DNA from: Lentisphaerae bacterium GWF2_49_21
GTDB lineage: Bacteria > Verrucomicrobiota > Lentisphaeria > Victivallales > GWF2-50-93
Reading direction: 5' to 3'
Length of the DNA stretch: 64,000 nt
Assembly: GCA_001804805.1 (NCBI GenBank)
Contig: MHBH01000062.1
Location: forward strand, 1-64,000
This document shows, one piece after another, positions 8,424 through 16,343 of this stretch (the first letter of the stretch is position 1; each line of letters starts with the position of its first letter). The notes below the pieces were generated by a model. It was not told the origin of the DNA. It saw nothing but the letters and a program-made list of their open reading frames with translations, and made no database searches. A program made the translations under genes and the position numbers.

Positions 8424-8605
8424 ACAAAGAAAGCTCCGGGAGAATTTCACTCCGTGCAAGAGCAGGTTAAATATCTATGGAATATGGATAGGCTATAATT
8501 AATGTGAATTTATTGATAATCAAGACAAAAATGAAAGGATTAGGATTTGCAAGTACGACTTAGAGGGGACATGAATACAATCAATATTAATGGAGGAAAA
8601 TGACC

Positions 8606-8944
8606 ATGGCGATTTCAGCTGACAAAATTAATGAGGCTCTGAAGCTTCTTGAAGACGCCGCAAAGGAAAACAAGGATCAGTTCCTTAGTGCAACAACCGG
8701 AAGATATGAAAACCTCAAAAGCGCCATTCTTGATGAGAAGGGTTTGAAGGAGAGGCTTGCCCTTGCCACGCAGAAAGCTGCGGAGATCGCGGCAAACATC
8801 AAGGACGCCGCCTTGGATAAAACAAGGGAAATTGCCGGAGCAATCGACCAGAACGTCCGCAAGAATCCATGGCCTTATGTTGCCGGAGTTGGAGTCGGTG
8901 CACTCCTCCTGGGTTTCATTCTCGGCCGCAGATCAGCAAAGTGA
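8606..8944 (+). CDS. DUF883 (ElaB/YqjD-like) membrane-anchored protein
   Basis: A 112-residue protein with a long amphipathic N-terminal helix and a C-terminal membrane anchor beginning KNPWPYVAGVGVG and ending GRRSAK. This layout is typical of the DUF883 family (ElaB, YqjD, YgaM), inner-membrane proteins that associate with ribosomes in stationary phase in E. coli. ATG 8606 is preferred over ATG 8600 because GGAGG then lies 9 bp upstream. The YqjE-like gene follows after 4 bp, reproducing the yqjD-yqjE order of E. coli. Confidence 0.85.
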   Translation: MAISADKINEALKLLEDAAKENKDQFLSATTGRYENLKSAILDEKGLKERLALATQKAAEIAANIKDAALDKTREIAGAIDQNVRKNPWPYVAGVGVGALLLGFILGRRSAK

Positions 8945-8948
8945 TGCA

Positions 8949-9335
8949 ATGATTAATTTCCTAAAAGGAATTATTTCTTCATTGGCATCCGGCCTTCTCA
9001 GGATCTTGAAGGGGACGTTGATTCTTGGCCTCAAGATTGAGGCGTTGAAGATGTATATCATGGCGGTCGGCATAGCCAGGAAATTCAGTATCTGGGTGCT
9101 GACCGCTATTTCTGCCCTTCTGCTGGGAGCAGTCGCATTCACAATGATCCATGTAGGTGTTCTGATCATTCTTCCCGTCAGTCTTGAAGCCAAGGGGTTT
9201 ATTATTATTCTCCTCGGTGTCGTCTATGGCATTATTGCCTGCTGTTTCCTGAAGGATATGTGCTCGGAAAAAGCCTGGCTCGATATGTCCAAGGCATCCG
9301 AAATGCTGAATGATGTCCTGAAGAAAAAAGATTAA
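8949..9335 (+). CDS. YqjE-like / phage-holin superfamily membrane protein
   Basis: A 128-residue membrane protein with an N-terminal amphipathic segment and two strong hydrophobic helices (about 46-75 and 80-103), followed by a polar tail. It resembles the YqjE/DUF1469 family, also annotated as phage-holin family III. Its position directly after a DUF883 gene supports this. It starts at ATG 8949, 4 bp after the DUF883 stop, with no gene between. Its role is unknown; YqjDE-type pairs are induced in stationary phase. Confidence 0.72.
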   Translation: MINFLKGIISSLASGLLRILKGTLILGLKIEALKMYIMAVGIARKFSIWVLTAISALLLGAVAFTMIHVGVLIILPVSLEAKGFIIILLGVVYGIIACCFLKDMCSEKAWLDMSKASEMLNDVLKKKD

Positions 9336-9363
9336 GACCAAGCCGTAAGGTTTTTGGAGCTTG

Positions 9364-9378
9364 TCCACCTCCGGTGGA
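9364..9378 (+). terminator. Small hairpin after YqjE-like gene
   Basis: TCCACC-tcc-GGTGGA forms a 6-bp stem with a 3-base loop, followed by a T-rich stretch. It is a short candidate terminator 29 bp after the stop codon. Confidence 0.45.
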
Positions 9379-9510
9379 TTACTTCTTGGTATTTGCTTCT
9401 TGTCCTTTGATATTCGACATTCAGACATTCATTTCCCCTTGCTGAAATCATTCTTCAAGCCTGACTTGCGGCAGCTCAACGAAGGCGTGCCATCCATTAA
9501 TCCATCCCCA

Positions 9511-9578
9511 TAGGGATTTCACCCCATTGGGAAGTAGGTGTGTACCCCATATGCAGTGGCGTATCCACGACCTATAAT
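9511..9578 (+). promoter_or_regulatory. Tandem 23-bp-period repeat promoter, copy C
   Basis: TAGGGATTTCACCCCAT (9511-9527) and GTAGGTGTGTACCCCAT (9534-9550) keep their ACCCCAT cores 23 bp apart. A consensus TATAAT at 9573-9578 lies 22 bp after the second core. It drives the second tiny lipoprotein gene (9626). The strict spacing in three copies is the main evidence that it is functional. Confidence 0.78.
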
Positions 9579-9625
9579 ACTCACATAAAAGGCGTTGAAA
9601 AACACAAAATGCATGGAGGAATATT

Positions 9626-9787
9626 ATGACTGGCAAAAACACATTCGAAATCAACAGGTGTACAACTGATAACGAACATTCCTGGAGGAAGGGCATGCTC
9701 ACTAGGCTGGTGACGTGGAGCCTTCTGTCTTTAGCTGTCCTTTCGGTATGTCTTCTAACCGGATGCCGCTTGTTCACGATCGACTGA
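9626..9787 (+). CDS. Tiny lipoprotein, paralogue 2
   Basis: A 53-residue protein with a longer, polar N-terminus (23 residues) before the hydrophobic signal helix, a lipobox LLTGC and a very short mature tail. The last 30 residues match the protein at 8289 almost exactly (RLVTWSL and LAVLSVCLLTGCRLFTI), so the two arose by duplication. GGAGGA precedes ATG 9626 by 7 bp. It is the first gene after tandem-repeat promoter C. Confidence 0.68.
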   Translation: MTGKNTFEINRCTTDNEHSWRKGMLTRLVTWSLLSLAVLSVCLLTGCRLFTID

Positions 9788-9846
9788 AAGGTCCCGGGCA
9801 AAATGCTTTGGACGACTAAGTATCCTGTATGGGAATTGGAGAGGGT

Positions 9847-10461
9847 ATGAATAGACTTGATGAAATAATGAACATGAAAAATATCGTGCAGAATGCTTCA
9901 TGGTGGAAGTATAAGGCCGGCAGTATGAGATCAAGCCAGCATATGGGCAATTCAATAGAATCGACGCTCGCAGGAAAGGATAGGACTGTCAAATCTTCCA
10001 GTCATAATACCCCGTACTACTTGATTTCGGATACAAAGGCCATTTATATCTTTCTGTCTGCAACCTTTATTTTCCTCTGCTGCAGCCTGTATCAGTATGT
10101 TTATGTATCGTATCCTGGCTTCGCAATTTCCTATGCAGAGGAACCGGATATTAAAAAAGCCGAGAGCTTCGTCAACAGCTTCCTCTGCGGGAATTTCTCG
10201 GAGCAGGATTGTTTCAATCCTGAAAAGGCCGAGCACCTGAAGAAAAACGCGGCTGATCTGCTCCCTCCCTTCAAAGGCGTTCCGGCTTCAAGCGTCGTAG
10301 TAAGCAGCAATGATGGCAATAAAAGCCTTGTACTGAAGGCGACTTGTCTGAAAGGAACCGAGGCGGCAATCATATATATGGTTCCTTCCGGAAATAAATT
10401 CTACATTTCTGGAATAGAAATTGACAAGACATATGCAATGAACAATGTGAAGAGACGGTAA
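9847..10461 (+). CDS. Single-pass membrane protein of unknown function
   Basis: About 204 residues. A hydrophilic N-terminal region of some 65 residues precedes one strong transmembrane helix (about residues 67-90) and then a soluble domain containing three or four cysteines (such as FLCGNFSEQDCF). The orientation is unclear. I do not recognise a family; the C-terminal domain resembles small alpha/beta lipoprotein-like domains only in a general way. ATG 9847 has GGAGAGG just upstream; ATG 9829 in the same frame lacks a ribosome site. It may be cotranscribed with the small lipoprotein upstream. Confidence 0.6.
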   Translation: MNRLDEIMNMKNIVQNASWWKYKAGSMRSSQHMGNSIESTLAGKDRTVKSSSHNTPYYLISDTKAIYIFLSATFIFLCCSLYQYVYVSYPGFAISYAEEPDIKKAESFVNSFLCGNFSEQDCFNPEKAEHLKKNAADLLPPFKGVPASSVVVSSNDGNKSLVLKATCLKGTEAAIIYMVPSGNKFYISGIEIDKTYAMNNVKRR

Positions 10462-10483
10462 CAGGGCAGGGGATATATGAATT

Positions 10484-10927
10484 ATGAAAATAATAAGGAA
10501 TAATTATGAAGAAGTTGCCTCCGGGAACCCAAACCCTTCCCAGGGCAAGATAGACTGCAGGGGAAAAACAGGGATTTCATCAGTTTCATCTGCAAGGAAA
10601 CCTTCTCCAAAGCTAAAAGAGCCTGAACATGAAGTTGTCGTTCATTTTCAATATGGGAGCAAGGATGTCAAGCGACTGTTTGATCTTCATGATATGCTTG
10701 AAAATTCAATTTCCAAGGCAAAGGCAGGAGAGTTTGACCGGAACGACGTAGTGCAGGACCGTTCCGACGTATATCTGCATATGTACGGCCCCGATGCCGA
10801 CAATATTTTTGACATTGTCAGGCCGATTCTTGAAGCAACAGAATTTACCAGGGGGGCTTCTGTCAAATTGCACTATGGACGACATCATAATTTAGTGCGG
10901 GAAGTAAAAAAGAAGATAAAAAACTGA
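10484..10927 (+). CDS. Conserved hypothetical protein with YGPDAD motif
   Basis: A 147-residue soluble protein. The first 50 residues are low-complexity and polar. The C-terminal 100 residues form an alpha/beta domain with GEFDRND and the MYGPDADNIFDIVRP segment, a pattern I have seen in short uncharacterised bacterial proteins that I cannot name. No catalytic residues are evident. It lies 22 bp after the preceding stop and 20 bp before the protease gene, so the three genes probably form one transcript. Confidence 0.62.
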   Translation: MKIIRNNYEEVASGNPNPSQGKIDCRGKTGISSVSSARKPSPKLKEPEHEVVVHFQYGSKDVKRLFDLHDMLENSISKAKAGEFDRNDVVQDRSDVYLHMYGPDADNIFDIVRPILEATEFTRGASVKLHYGRHHNLVREVKKKIKN

Positions 10928-10947
10928 GCAAATAATGGAGTTATATA

Positions 10948-11835
10948 ATGAGAACGCTCCGAGTTCTTGCACTCATATTAATGACGATTGGCTCAACGGC
11001 TTATGCCCAGGAGAAGACCTCGTACTTTGACAGCAACTGGCTAAAGGTGTTGATTTCTATCGAGGTGGAATCCAAGACTGACAAGGAAACTGTTTATTTG
11101 CCCCAGGGAACGGGATTCCTTGTTCAGACGCCGCAAAACCACACTGCACTTTTTACTGCCAAGCATGTTGTTTATGATGAGCAGACTAAAAAAGTCAGGG
11201 AAAATCTTGTCTACCGCCTTAATAGGAAAGGAAAGGATAGCGATACTGTCTCCGAGACCCAGGTGTTGTCATTGGCTAAGACCGGATGGGTATTTTCAGG
11301 CACGGTTGATATTGCCGCACGGTTGATAATGGGTAAGGATGAGGATGATATAGCCAGAATCCCGTTTAATTCAATCTTGAACAGCGATCCGGATGTTGGC
11401 GCCAATGTTTATGTAATAGGGTTCCCTCTTGGATTGAGATCGGAAATATACTCAACTCCAATTGTCAGGCAAGGAATAGTATCATTGGTTGATCCTTTTC
11501 TTGTTGACTCATTTATTTTTCCGGGAAATAGTGGCGGACCTGTAGTTTATGTCCCAATTATTCCCCTCGGGAAAAATATCAAAACTGACGTGCTGCAGGA
11601 AAACAAATTGATAGGATTGGTGACAGGATATCTGCCATATCAGGATGTCGCGATCAGCTCACAGACGAAACGGCCAAGAATAATCTTTGAAGAAAATACC
11701 GGATTATGTACAGTGGTGCCTTCAAAGACAATCCTGGAGTTCATGAAAAGCGACAAGTTCGCAGAGGTGGAAAAGAACAGTTTCATAGGACTAGGGCCGG
11801 TTCAGGAAAAGAAAGGCAGTACACCAAATAATTGA
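10948..11835 (+). CDS. Secreted trypsin-like serine protease
   Basis: A 295-residue exported protein with a signal peptide cleaved after about residue 20 (STAYA). The chymotrypsin-fold core has plausible triad residues H73 (TAKHVV), D121 (TVDIA) and S195 (FPGNSGGPVV). There is no PDZ domain, unlike the HtrA-type protein at 28874. It is probably a periplasmic or surface protease; the substrate is unknown. GGAGTTATATA precedes ATG 10948. Confidence 0.82.
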   Translation: MRTLRVLALILMTIGSTAYAQEKTSYFDSNWLKVLISIEVESKTDKETVYLPQGTGFLVQTPQNHTALFTAKHVVYDEQTKKVRENLVYRLNRKGKDSDTVSETQVLSLAKTGWVFSGTVDIAARLIMGKDEDDIARIPFNSILNSDPDVGANVYVIGFPLGLRSEIYSTPIVRQGIVSLVDPFLVDSFIFPGNSGGPVVYVPIIPLGKNIKTDVLQENKLIGLVTGYLPYQDVAISSQTKRPRIIFEENTGLCTVVPSKTILEFMKSDKFAEVEKNSFIGLGPVQEKKGSTPNN

Positions 11836-12070
11836 AGAATAACCATGCTCTATCTCAGGGCGGTGGCATTCGGTACAAATTGCATGTTCAACGGCCTCCG
11901 AACGTTCCTCAGGTATTCGTCTACCGTGCTGGTGAACGGTTTCTCGCTACGTTCTCGGACCCATGGATTTCTCATCCCTCCTCTTGCTGCTGATGCGCAG
12001 CATATCCAAATCCTTGCTTTTGATAGTATTGTCTTGGAGGTTTTGAGATTTGCTTCGGATTTGGATATTC

Positions 12071-12101
12071 CCGCCATTTTGCGAGAATCGCAAAATGGCG
12101 G
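12071..12101. repeat. Perfect 14-bp inverted repeat
   Basis: CCGCCATTTTGCGA (12071-12084) and its exact reverse complement (12088-12101) flank a GAA spacer. The right arm runs directly into the tRNA-like sequence. It could be a recombinase crossover site, a transposon end or a bidirectional terminator. Confidence 0.7.
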
Positions 12102-12117
12102 AGAGGGTGGGATTCGA
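12096..12117 (-). tRNA. tRNA-Ser 3' end remnant (fragment)
   Basis: Read on the minus strand, the sequence TCGAATCCCACCCTCTCCGCCA equals the T-loop to CCA end typical of bacterial tRNA-Ser genes. The 5' side of the T stem does not pair (TAAAC instead of GTGGG), and no rest of a tRNA is present. It is therefore a fragment, probably an att-type remnant left by site-specific integration at a tRNA-Ser gene. Confidence 0.5.
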
Positions 12118-12207
12118 GTTTACTTGTAACCGCATCGTCCTGTCCCGCAACGCGTTACGCACACGCAACTCCGATATTTTCATTGAACGCATGTTCCTTT
12201 TTCAGCC

Positions 12208-12609
12208 TCATTGTTCCTTTTTAGGTTTCAAAAAATGACACAATTCTGCCACAGTGGAACTTTTACCTTTTGCATACCTCAAAAATTTTGACAACTCTAG
12301 CAAAAGCTCCTTTTGGATATTTTCGGGAAGTTCCCGGAAAACATCCAGAAGAAGCTGTTCATCGCCTTTGAGCTTCAAAGGATTTGAGGCAATGTATTTC
12401 AAGTCCTTGAATTCCTCAAGCTGGCATAGTTTCCTGAAGGTCTTCTCTTCAATCCAGCCTTCGCTCTTCCTGAGATATCTGCAAATCAGATTTTCGTTGA
12501 GGCCGAGAAACCGGGCAATCTTCTTGTTTGTCTTCAGGCGGACTCTTGATGAAGCTAAAGCATTTCTCAGCTCCGAGGTCCACTGTACTGGATTCAGTTT
12601 TCTGCTCAT
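12208..12609 (-). CDS. Putative HTH regulator of mobile element
   Basis: About 133 residues with an N-terminal helix-turn-helix-like region (LKTNKKIARFLGLNENLICRYL, about residues 25-45), where a repeated-helix pattern KIARFLGLNENLI is typical of XRE-like DNA binding. The C-terminal half is helical and may dimerise. ATG 12609 is chosen; a TTG at 12633 in the same frame would abut the upstream gene. It is arranged with the similar gene at 12634 and both diverge from the replication operon, so the pair probably controls that operon. Confidence 0.62.
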   Translation of the reverse strand: MSRKLNPVQWTSELRNALASSRVRLKTNKKIARFLGLNENLICRYLRKSEGWIEEKTFRKLCQLEEFKDLKYIASNPLKLKGDEQLLLDVFRELPENIQKELLLELSKFLRYAKGKSSTVAELCHFLKPKKEQ

Positions 12610-12633
12610 GATTAGAATTCTTCCCTGTTCCAA

Positions 12634-12984
12634 TTATTCTCCAGCCGCGCTCTTAAAATGCGGAATCCGGTTGATGATCCCGTCCTCCATAGCCTTTTCA
12701 AGGAGCTGTTTCTTCTGTAAATTGTTCAGTTCACGGTATTTTTCAAGGAGGATGCGCTCATCCGGCTTTAAATCTTCTAAATTTATTTCCTTCCTAGGCA
12801 TATGAGGCTTAAGCAGCGGTTCAAGCTTCTCCCATTTGTCATCATCAATGCAATTGACTTTTCTTTTAAGATAGCGATGGATGTTCTGCTTGCTGACCTT
12901 CGCCTCGTCGGCGAATGAAGCCTGTGAACCGGCTTCAAAGACGGCTTTTCTCAATGCCTGGAAAATTTCTTCAGTTATTTTCAT
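12634..12984 (-). CDS. XRE-like repressor, phage/plasmid type
   Basis: A 116-residue protein with a helix-turn-helix at about residues 20-42 (SQASFADEAKVSKQNIHRYL) and an acidic helical C-terminus. It shares layout with the gene immediately downstream, suggesting an ancient tandem duplication. It is transcribed divergently from the plus-strand replication genes. The intergenic space holds three tandem 11-bp repeats (13016-13048), the likely operator. Confidence 0.7.
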   Translation of the reverse strand: MKITEEIFQALRKAVFEAGSQASFADEAKVSKQNIHRYLKRKVNCIDDDKWEKLEPLLKPHMPRKEINLEDLKPDERILLEKYRELNNLQKKQLLEKAMEDGIINRIPHFKSAAGE

Positions 12985-13015
12985 AAGTTTGGATTGTATC
13001 GCAAAAACTATGAAA

Positions 13016-13081
13016 TTGCAAATTTATTGTAAATTTAGTGCAAAAATATACTTTGACAAGTCGCAGTTATAATAATATTAT
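13016..13081 (+). promoter_or_regulatory. Three 11-bp operator repeats plus sigma70 promoter
   Basis: TTGCAAATTTA, TTGTAAATTTA and GTGCAAAAATA lie head to tail (13016-13048), one per helical turn. Five bases later comes a near-consensus promoter: TTGACA at 13053-13058, a 17-bp spacer and TATTAT at 13076-13081. It drives the small genes and replication initiator starting at 13111, and sits between divergent regulators. Confidence 0.75.
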
Positions 13082-13110
13082 AACATTTATGATAATAAAA
13101 TGGAGTTTTT

Positions 13111-13314
13111 ATGCCAAAACAGAAAACAAGCAATGTTACGCGTGTGATCATCCGCAGGAAAATTCATGCCAGTGTGAAATCAGAGGCCAAGCTCTGCGGA
13201 ATGAAGCTTCAGCCGTTTGTGGAAAAATCTCTGGGTTTTGCAATCACCAACAAGGGGCACTTTTTTGAATGGTTGCACAAGTGCAATATAAATCCGAAAG
13301 GAGGCATGTTTTGA
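13111..13314 (+). CDS. Small basic plasmid protein, possible RHH/MobC-like
   Basis: A 67-residue protein with a basic N-terminus (VTRVIIRRKIHASVKSEAKL) and a short helical segment consistent with a ribbon-helix-helix fold, in which one strand is followed by two helices. This is a fold guess. GGAG lies about 6 bp before ATG 13111. Its stop overlaps the next gene's TTG start. It is the first gene of the replication operon. Confidence 0.55.
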   Translation: MPKQKTSNVTRVIIRRKIHASVKSEAKLCGMKLQPFVEKSLGFAITNKGHFFEWLHKCNINPKGGMF

Positions 13315-13466
13315 CAAAAGACGAAAGGAAATTCATAGAAATAATCAGGATGAACCCAAAGAAAAAGCAGTTGATTGTCTCCATGCTGATAAAGAAACTC
13401 AGGAAGACCGGTCTTCTGATGACCGGCTCGGAGCTTGAGAGAAAACTGGAGGGAAAGATAAAATGA
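13311..13466 (+). CDS. Small basic protein of the replication operon
   Basis: A 51-residue Lys-rich protein. TTG 13311 is chosen as start because AGGAGG lies 6 bp upstream and the preceding stop overlaps it; an in-frame start further upstream lacks a ribosome site. The sequence is helical with no recognised motif. Its stop overlaps the ATG of the next gene (ATGA at 13463). Confidence 0.5.
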   Translation: MTKDERKFIEIIRMNPKKKQLIVSMLIKKLRKTGLLMTGSELERKLEGKIK

Positions 13467-13693
13467 AGACGGGAATTCCAAAGGATGTCAAAGTCGAACC
13501 ATATTTCATCAGGCAGAGCCACATAAAACGACTGTTCGACATAAACAAGAACATTGTCATTGAATGGCGGAAGCAAGGTCTCCTTAATCCTGTCAAAATC
13601 AGGAAATCAATCCTGTATGACAGGAAGGAAATCGTTGATTTGCTGAACAGGCACCGTGTAAGACCGATTGTCGGTAATGACAACACCGAATAA
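13463..13693 (+). CDS. Excisionase/MerR-like winged-helix DNA-binding protein
   Basis: A 76-residue protein with the pattern of small helix-turn-helix domains of the excisionase/MerR type: FIRQSHIKRLFDINKNIVIEW followed by a wing with YDRKEIVDLLN. Proteins like this act as excisionases, plasmid copy regulators or partition adaptors. It overlaps genes on both sides, so the four genes from 13111 form one coupled operon that ends with the replication initiator. Confidence 0.65.
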   Translation: MKTGIPKDVKVEPYFIRQSHIKRLFDINKNIVIEWRKQGLLNPVKIRKSILYDRKEIVDLLNRHRVRPIVGNDNTE

Positions 13694-14801
13694 ATGGATG
13701 TCTTCTGAGAAAAAAACAGCACTTGTCCCCCGTGATTTTCTGACTGCTCCATTATTTGCAGCTATTCCCCAGACAGGCCCGAGAAAAGTCTGGCTCAACG
13801 ACAAGATATGGGAAATCGGCGTCAGCAATCCCTTTGATCCATCGGCCAGGCCGCATCCTGCATTGGACATAAGGCAGGGAAGGCTTCTTTTCTGCATATT
13901 GTATCTGATGAGACGGAAAACACTGGACATAAGGGAACCTGTTCCGTTTTCGCTCAATGAGCTGGCGCTGCTATATTCCGGCAGACATAATGGAAGCTCC
14001 GTCAAGGACATCAAGAGGCTCATCAATGATTTGAGAGAGACCTGGCACAAGATAACATTTCCGGATGGAACAGAGAGATTTTTCACGATACTCGGCACAA
14101 TAGGCCTTGAAAAAAAAAGGAATTCAAACTGGCTCCGCGATGTTTCAATAAATCCCGACTTCCACAATCTCATCCTTGCCATTGAAAAACAGATGCATAT
14201 CCGGCTTGATGTCTTGAACAGCATCAGATCCAATCTGGCACGTGCTGTCTACACCTATCTTCCATCAAGATCGGTGAAAAGGACTGAGAGGAACCCCTTT
14301 GTCATATCCTGTGCAAAGCTGCTTGAGCAGTCCGGTTGCAAACCCCCGGCATATGTTTCCCTGCAGAAAAAACTGTTTACGCAAAACAAAAACAGCATCT
14401 TGTCACAGCTGGACGGAGTAGAAGTCCTTTTCGGAAAATTACGGATAAAGATGAATAAAAGAGGATATCTCTTGTCCTGGGTTGAAAAGGAATGCATGGA
14501 AAACAAGAAGTCCTTCTATAAGGCTTGGGTTGACAGCGGAAGGGCAGAAAGGGATTTTTTCGAAAGGACAAGACAGCTTCCCCAGCTTGATGATTATGAG
14601 GAGATGTGCCTCAGTTCAAGCTGTGTCAATCTCCATAAGAACATGAACTGTTTCAGGAAGGCGAAGGCGCTCCTCGGAAAATACAGATTTGATGTCTTGT
14701 GTGCCGAGGAGAAGAATTACGCCCTTGAAAACATAAGACCGACACAGACCGCTGAAAAACGGTTTTTGTTTCATCTTGCCGAAGCTATTCGTAAGTTTTA
14801 A
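13677..14801 (+). CDS. Putative plasmid replication initiator (Rep)
   Basis: A 374-residue protein with the general layout of iteron-binding Rep proteins: two winged-helix-like halves (about residues 60-190 and 195-290) rich in basic residues and a variable C-terminus. A KxW-N-K-IWEIG opening and a FSLNELALLYSG helix are notable, and the family seems close to TrfA/RepA-like initiators, though I cannot name it. The strongest support is context: four iteron-like repeats lie directly downstream (14841-15000). ATG 13677 is likely; ATG 13698 is possible. It overlaps the previous gene. Confidence 0.65.
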   Translation: MTTPNKWMSSEKKTALVPRDFLTAPLFAAIPQTGPRKVWLNDKIWEIGVSNPFDPSARPHPALDIRQGRLLFCILYLMRRKTLDIREPVPFSLNELALLYSGRHNGSSVKDIKRLINDLRETWHKITFPDGTERFFTILGTIGLEKKRNSNWLRDVSINPDFHNLILAIEKQMHIRLDVLNSIRSNLARAVYTYLPSRSVKRTERNPFVISCAKLLEQSGCKPPAYVSLQKKLFTQNKNSILSQLDGVEVLFGKLRIKMNKRGYLLSWVEKECMENKKSFYKAWVDSGRAERDFFERTRQLPQLDDYEEMCLSSSCVNLHKNMNCFRKAKALLGKYRFDVLCAEEKNYALENIRPTQTAEKRFLFHLAEAIRKF

Positions 14802-14830
14802 AACCCGGAAAATACTGAGACAGGACATGT

Positions 14831-15013
14831 CCGCCTCAAAAAGTGTGACACTTTAAGAAAATAATGAGGCTGGGCTTTTTTCCCGTTCCACGCCCATTGC
14901 CGTTCGAAAACACGCCAGGTGTGACAGTTTAAGTAAATGGGCATGAAAAAGTGTGACACTTTAAGAAAGAGACCCCGGAAAAGCGTGACAGTCTAAGAAA
15001 GTGTTTGAGGCGG
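14831..15013. repeat. Iteron array, probable origin of replication
   Basis: Four 20-bp direct repeats of the type AAGTGTGACACTTTAAGAAA occur at 14841, 14917, 14949 and 14981; the last three are exactly 32 bp apart (about three helical turns). The array is bracketed by a 10-bp inverted repeat, CCGCCTCAAA (14831-14840) and TTTGAGGCGG (15004-15013). It follows the rep gene directly, as in iteron plasmids. Confidence 0.78.
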
Positions 15014-15039
15014 AAAACACCCCTCTCCTTAATGTATTA

Positions 15040-15066
15040 CCTTAATGTTTTAAAAACCATTAAAGG
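15040..15066 (+). terminator. Hairpin upstream of group II intron fragment
   Basis: CCTTAATG (15040-15047) and CATTAAAGG (15058-15066) form an 8-bp stem with one extra A and a 10-base T/A-rich loop. It may be a terminator. Some group II introns insert just after terminators, and the intron fragment starts 12 bp later. Confidence 0.4.
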
Positions 15067-15077
15067 GATTTACATGA

Positions 15078-15465
15078 GTGCGCCAAGCACAGCCAATATA
15101 AATCAGTTGGCAAATCCAACACGGGCAAAGGCTAACTACCAGCCCGGAACTAACCCGGGCGTATGAGAGGGCAACTAATTATGCGAAGCCTTGGGAAAGG
15201 TGTTACATCAGCCACAACGCAAGTGAAGGTATTGAGCCCCGAAATCTCCTTTTGTCGCATTGGGTCAAGGATTTCATGTTCTGGAAGCCAGTATCGGTAC
15301 GCGCGACATGGTGAGCGCGGAACCGGCGTGCCGGGGTCTAAGTCCGTAGTGGGTGGACGAACGGTCTATATTGGAACTTGGGAGAACCGCGGTGCTCCGT
15401 ATAGAAGCCCCCGAGAAGCCGAAAAGGCGGGGAGGGGGTATGGTGCCGTGGTAGTCGGACTGACT
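15078..15465 (+). ncRNA. Truncated group II intron, 5' RNA domain fragment
   Basis: The sequence begins with the conserved intron start GTGCG and continues with stem-rich sequence typical of bacterial group II intron domain I, including a GGTCTATATTGGAACTTGGG segment. No reverse transcriptase gene and no domain V/VI are visible; the sequence passes into a transposase remnant, so the 3' part was lost. The right limit is approximate. A second copy of the 5' end occurs at 51052. A long open frame through this region is probably not real protein. Confidence 0.55.
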
Positions 15466-15486
15466 CGTATTAGAGACAAGGAATTT

Positions 15487-16203
15487 ATGCCGAAAGTTGT
15501 CATAGTCAAAACGGCGGGAACGCATGATTCGACGGAGGCGAAGGAGCTTTGCGCGGATGTGAAGTCAGGGGAGATCGTGGTTTTCGACAAGGCATATATT
15601 GACTACAAGCACCTTCATTCCATGACGGAGCGCGGAATCTCCTGGGTGAGCCGCAGCAAGGCCAATATGAAGTACAAGACTGTGGGTGTGGGACAGCATA
15701 AAAAGGCAAAGGGTAAAATCATACGGGATGAAGTCATTGTCCTGACATGCAAGAACGCAAGGGAAAACTATCCGGAGAAGCTGCGCCTTGTGGAGGCCTG
15801 GGTGGAAATTAATGGCAAAGAGAAAAGGATGACTTTCATCACCAATAATTTTACTTGGGCGGCAAGCTCAGTTACTGATTTGTACAGGTCCCGCTGGGGC
15901 ATTGAAGTGTTCTTCAAGGAACTCAAACAGACATTCCAAATCGCCGACTTTATCGGCTACAACGAGAACGCCGTCAAATGGCAAATCTGGACAGCACTGC
16001 TTACATATATTCTTTTGCGGTTTATAGCTTTTCAAAGCAAATGGGGACATTCATTTTTCAGATTGTTTACAATGTTGAGAGGTGTTCTCTGGAGCTGCCT
16101 CAACATGTTCAGCGTCCTCGAATGCTATGGGACAGCAGGAGGCACTATAAGGCTTCGCGCCGCTCCTGAGCAAAGCTATTTGCCGGGGTTCGCCCCGATA
16201 TGA
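15487..16203 (+). pseudogene. Truncated IS4-family transposase (C-terminal part)
   Basis: About 238 residues of a DDE transposase of the IS4 type. It retains the second catalytic aspartate (VFDKAYIDY) and the glutamate block YRSRWGIEVFFKELKQTF, but the N-terminal part with the first aspartate is missing. It joins group II intron sequence near 15465, so a deletion or nested insertion removed the 5' half. It should be inactive. It resembles the intact transposase at 43669 in its second half but is clearly diverged. Confidence 0.8.
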
Positions 16204-16343
16204 AAATGAAAATCACTTTAACTCAAAATACAGGGGAAATAAAAAATGGGTAGTTTGGAAAACAATAGGGAGTTGAACTCAAAACAAGAACAAAAACCGT
16301 CAGTTTTCAACTCTTAGAGGATGGCAGTGAAAAATTTTGTAAA

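Larger units (their letters stand above)
11836..12207. other. Non-coding boundary region
   Basis: No convincing gene is present. The region holds the perfect palindrome at 12071-12101 and a fragment matching the 3' end of a tRNA-Ser gene on the minus strand. It separates the stress block from the plasmid-like segment and may be an old integration boundary. Confidence 0.6.

Noticed and set aside
12050-12238. MAERVGFE-type open frame
   Set aside because: This is the well-known false translation of the reverse complement of a tRNA-Ser 3' end, not a gene.
15163-15486. N-terminal half of a 346-codon open frame before the IS4 remnant
   Set aside because: It reads through group II intron RNA-like sequence and has no protein-like composition; only the 3' part matches a transposase.
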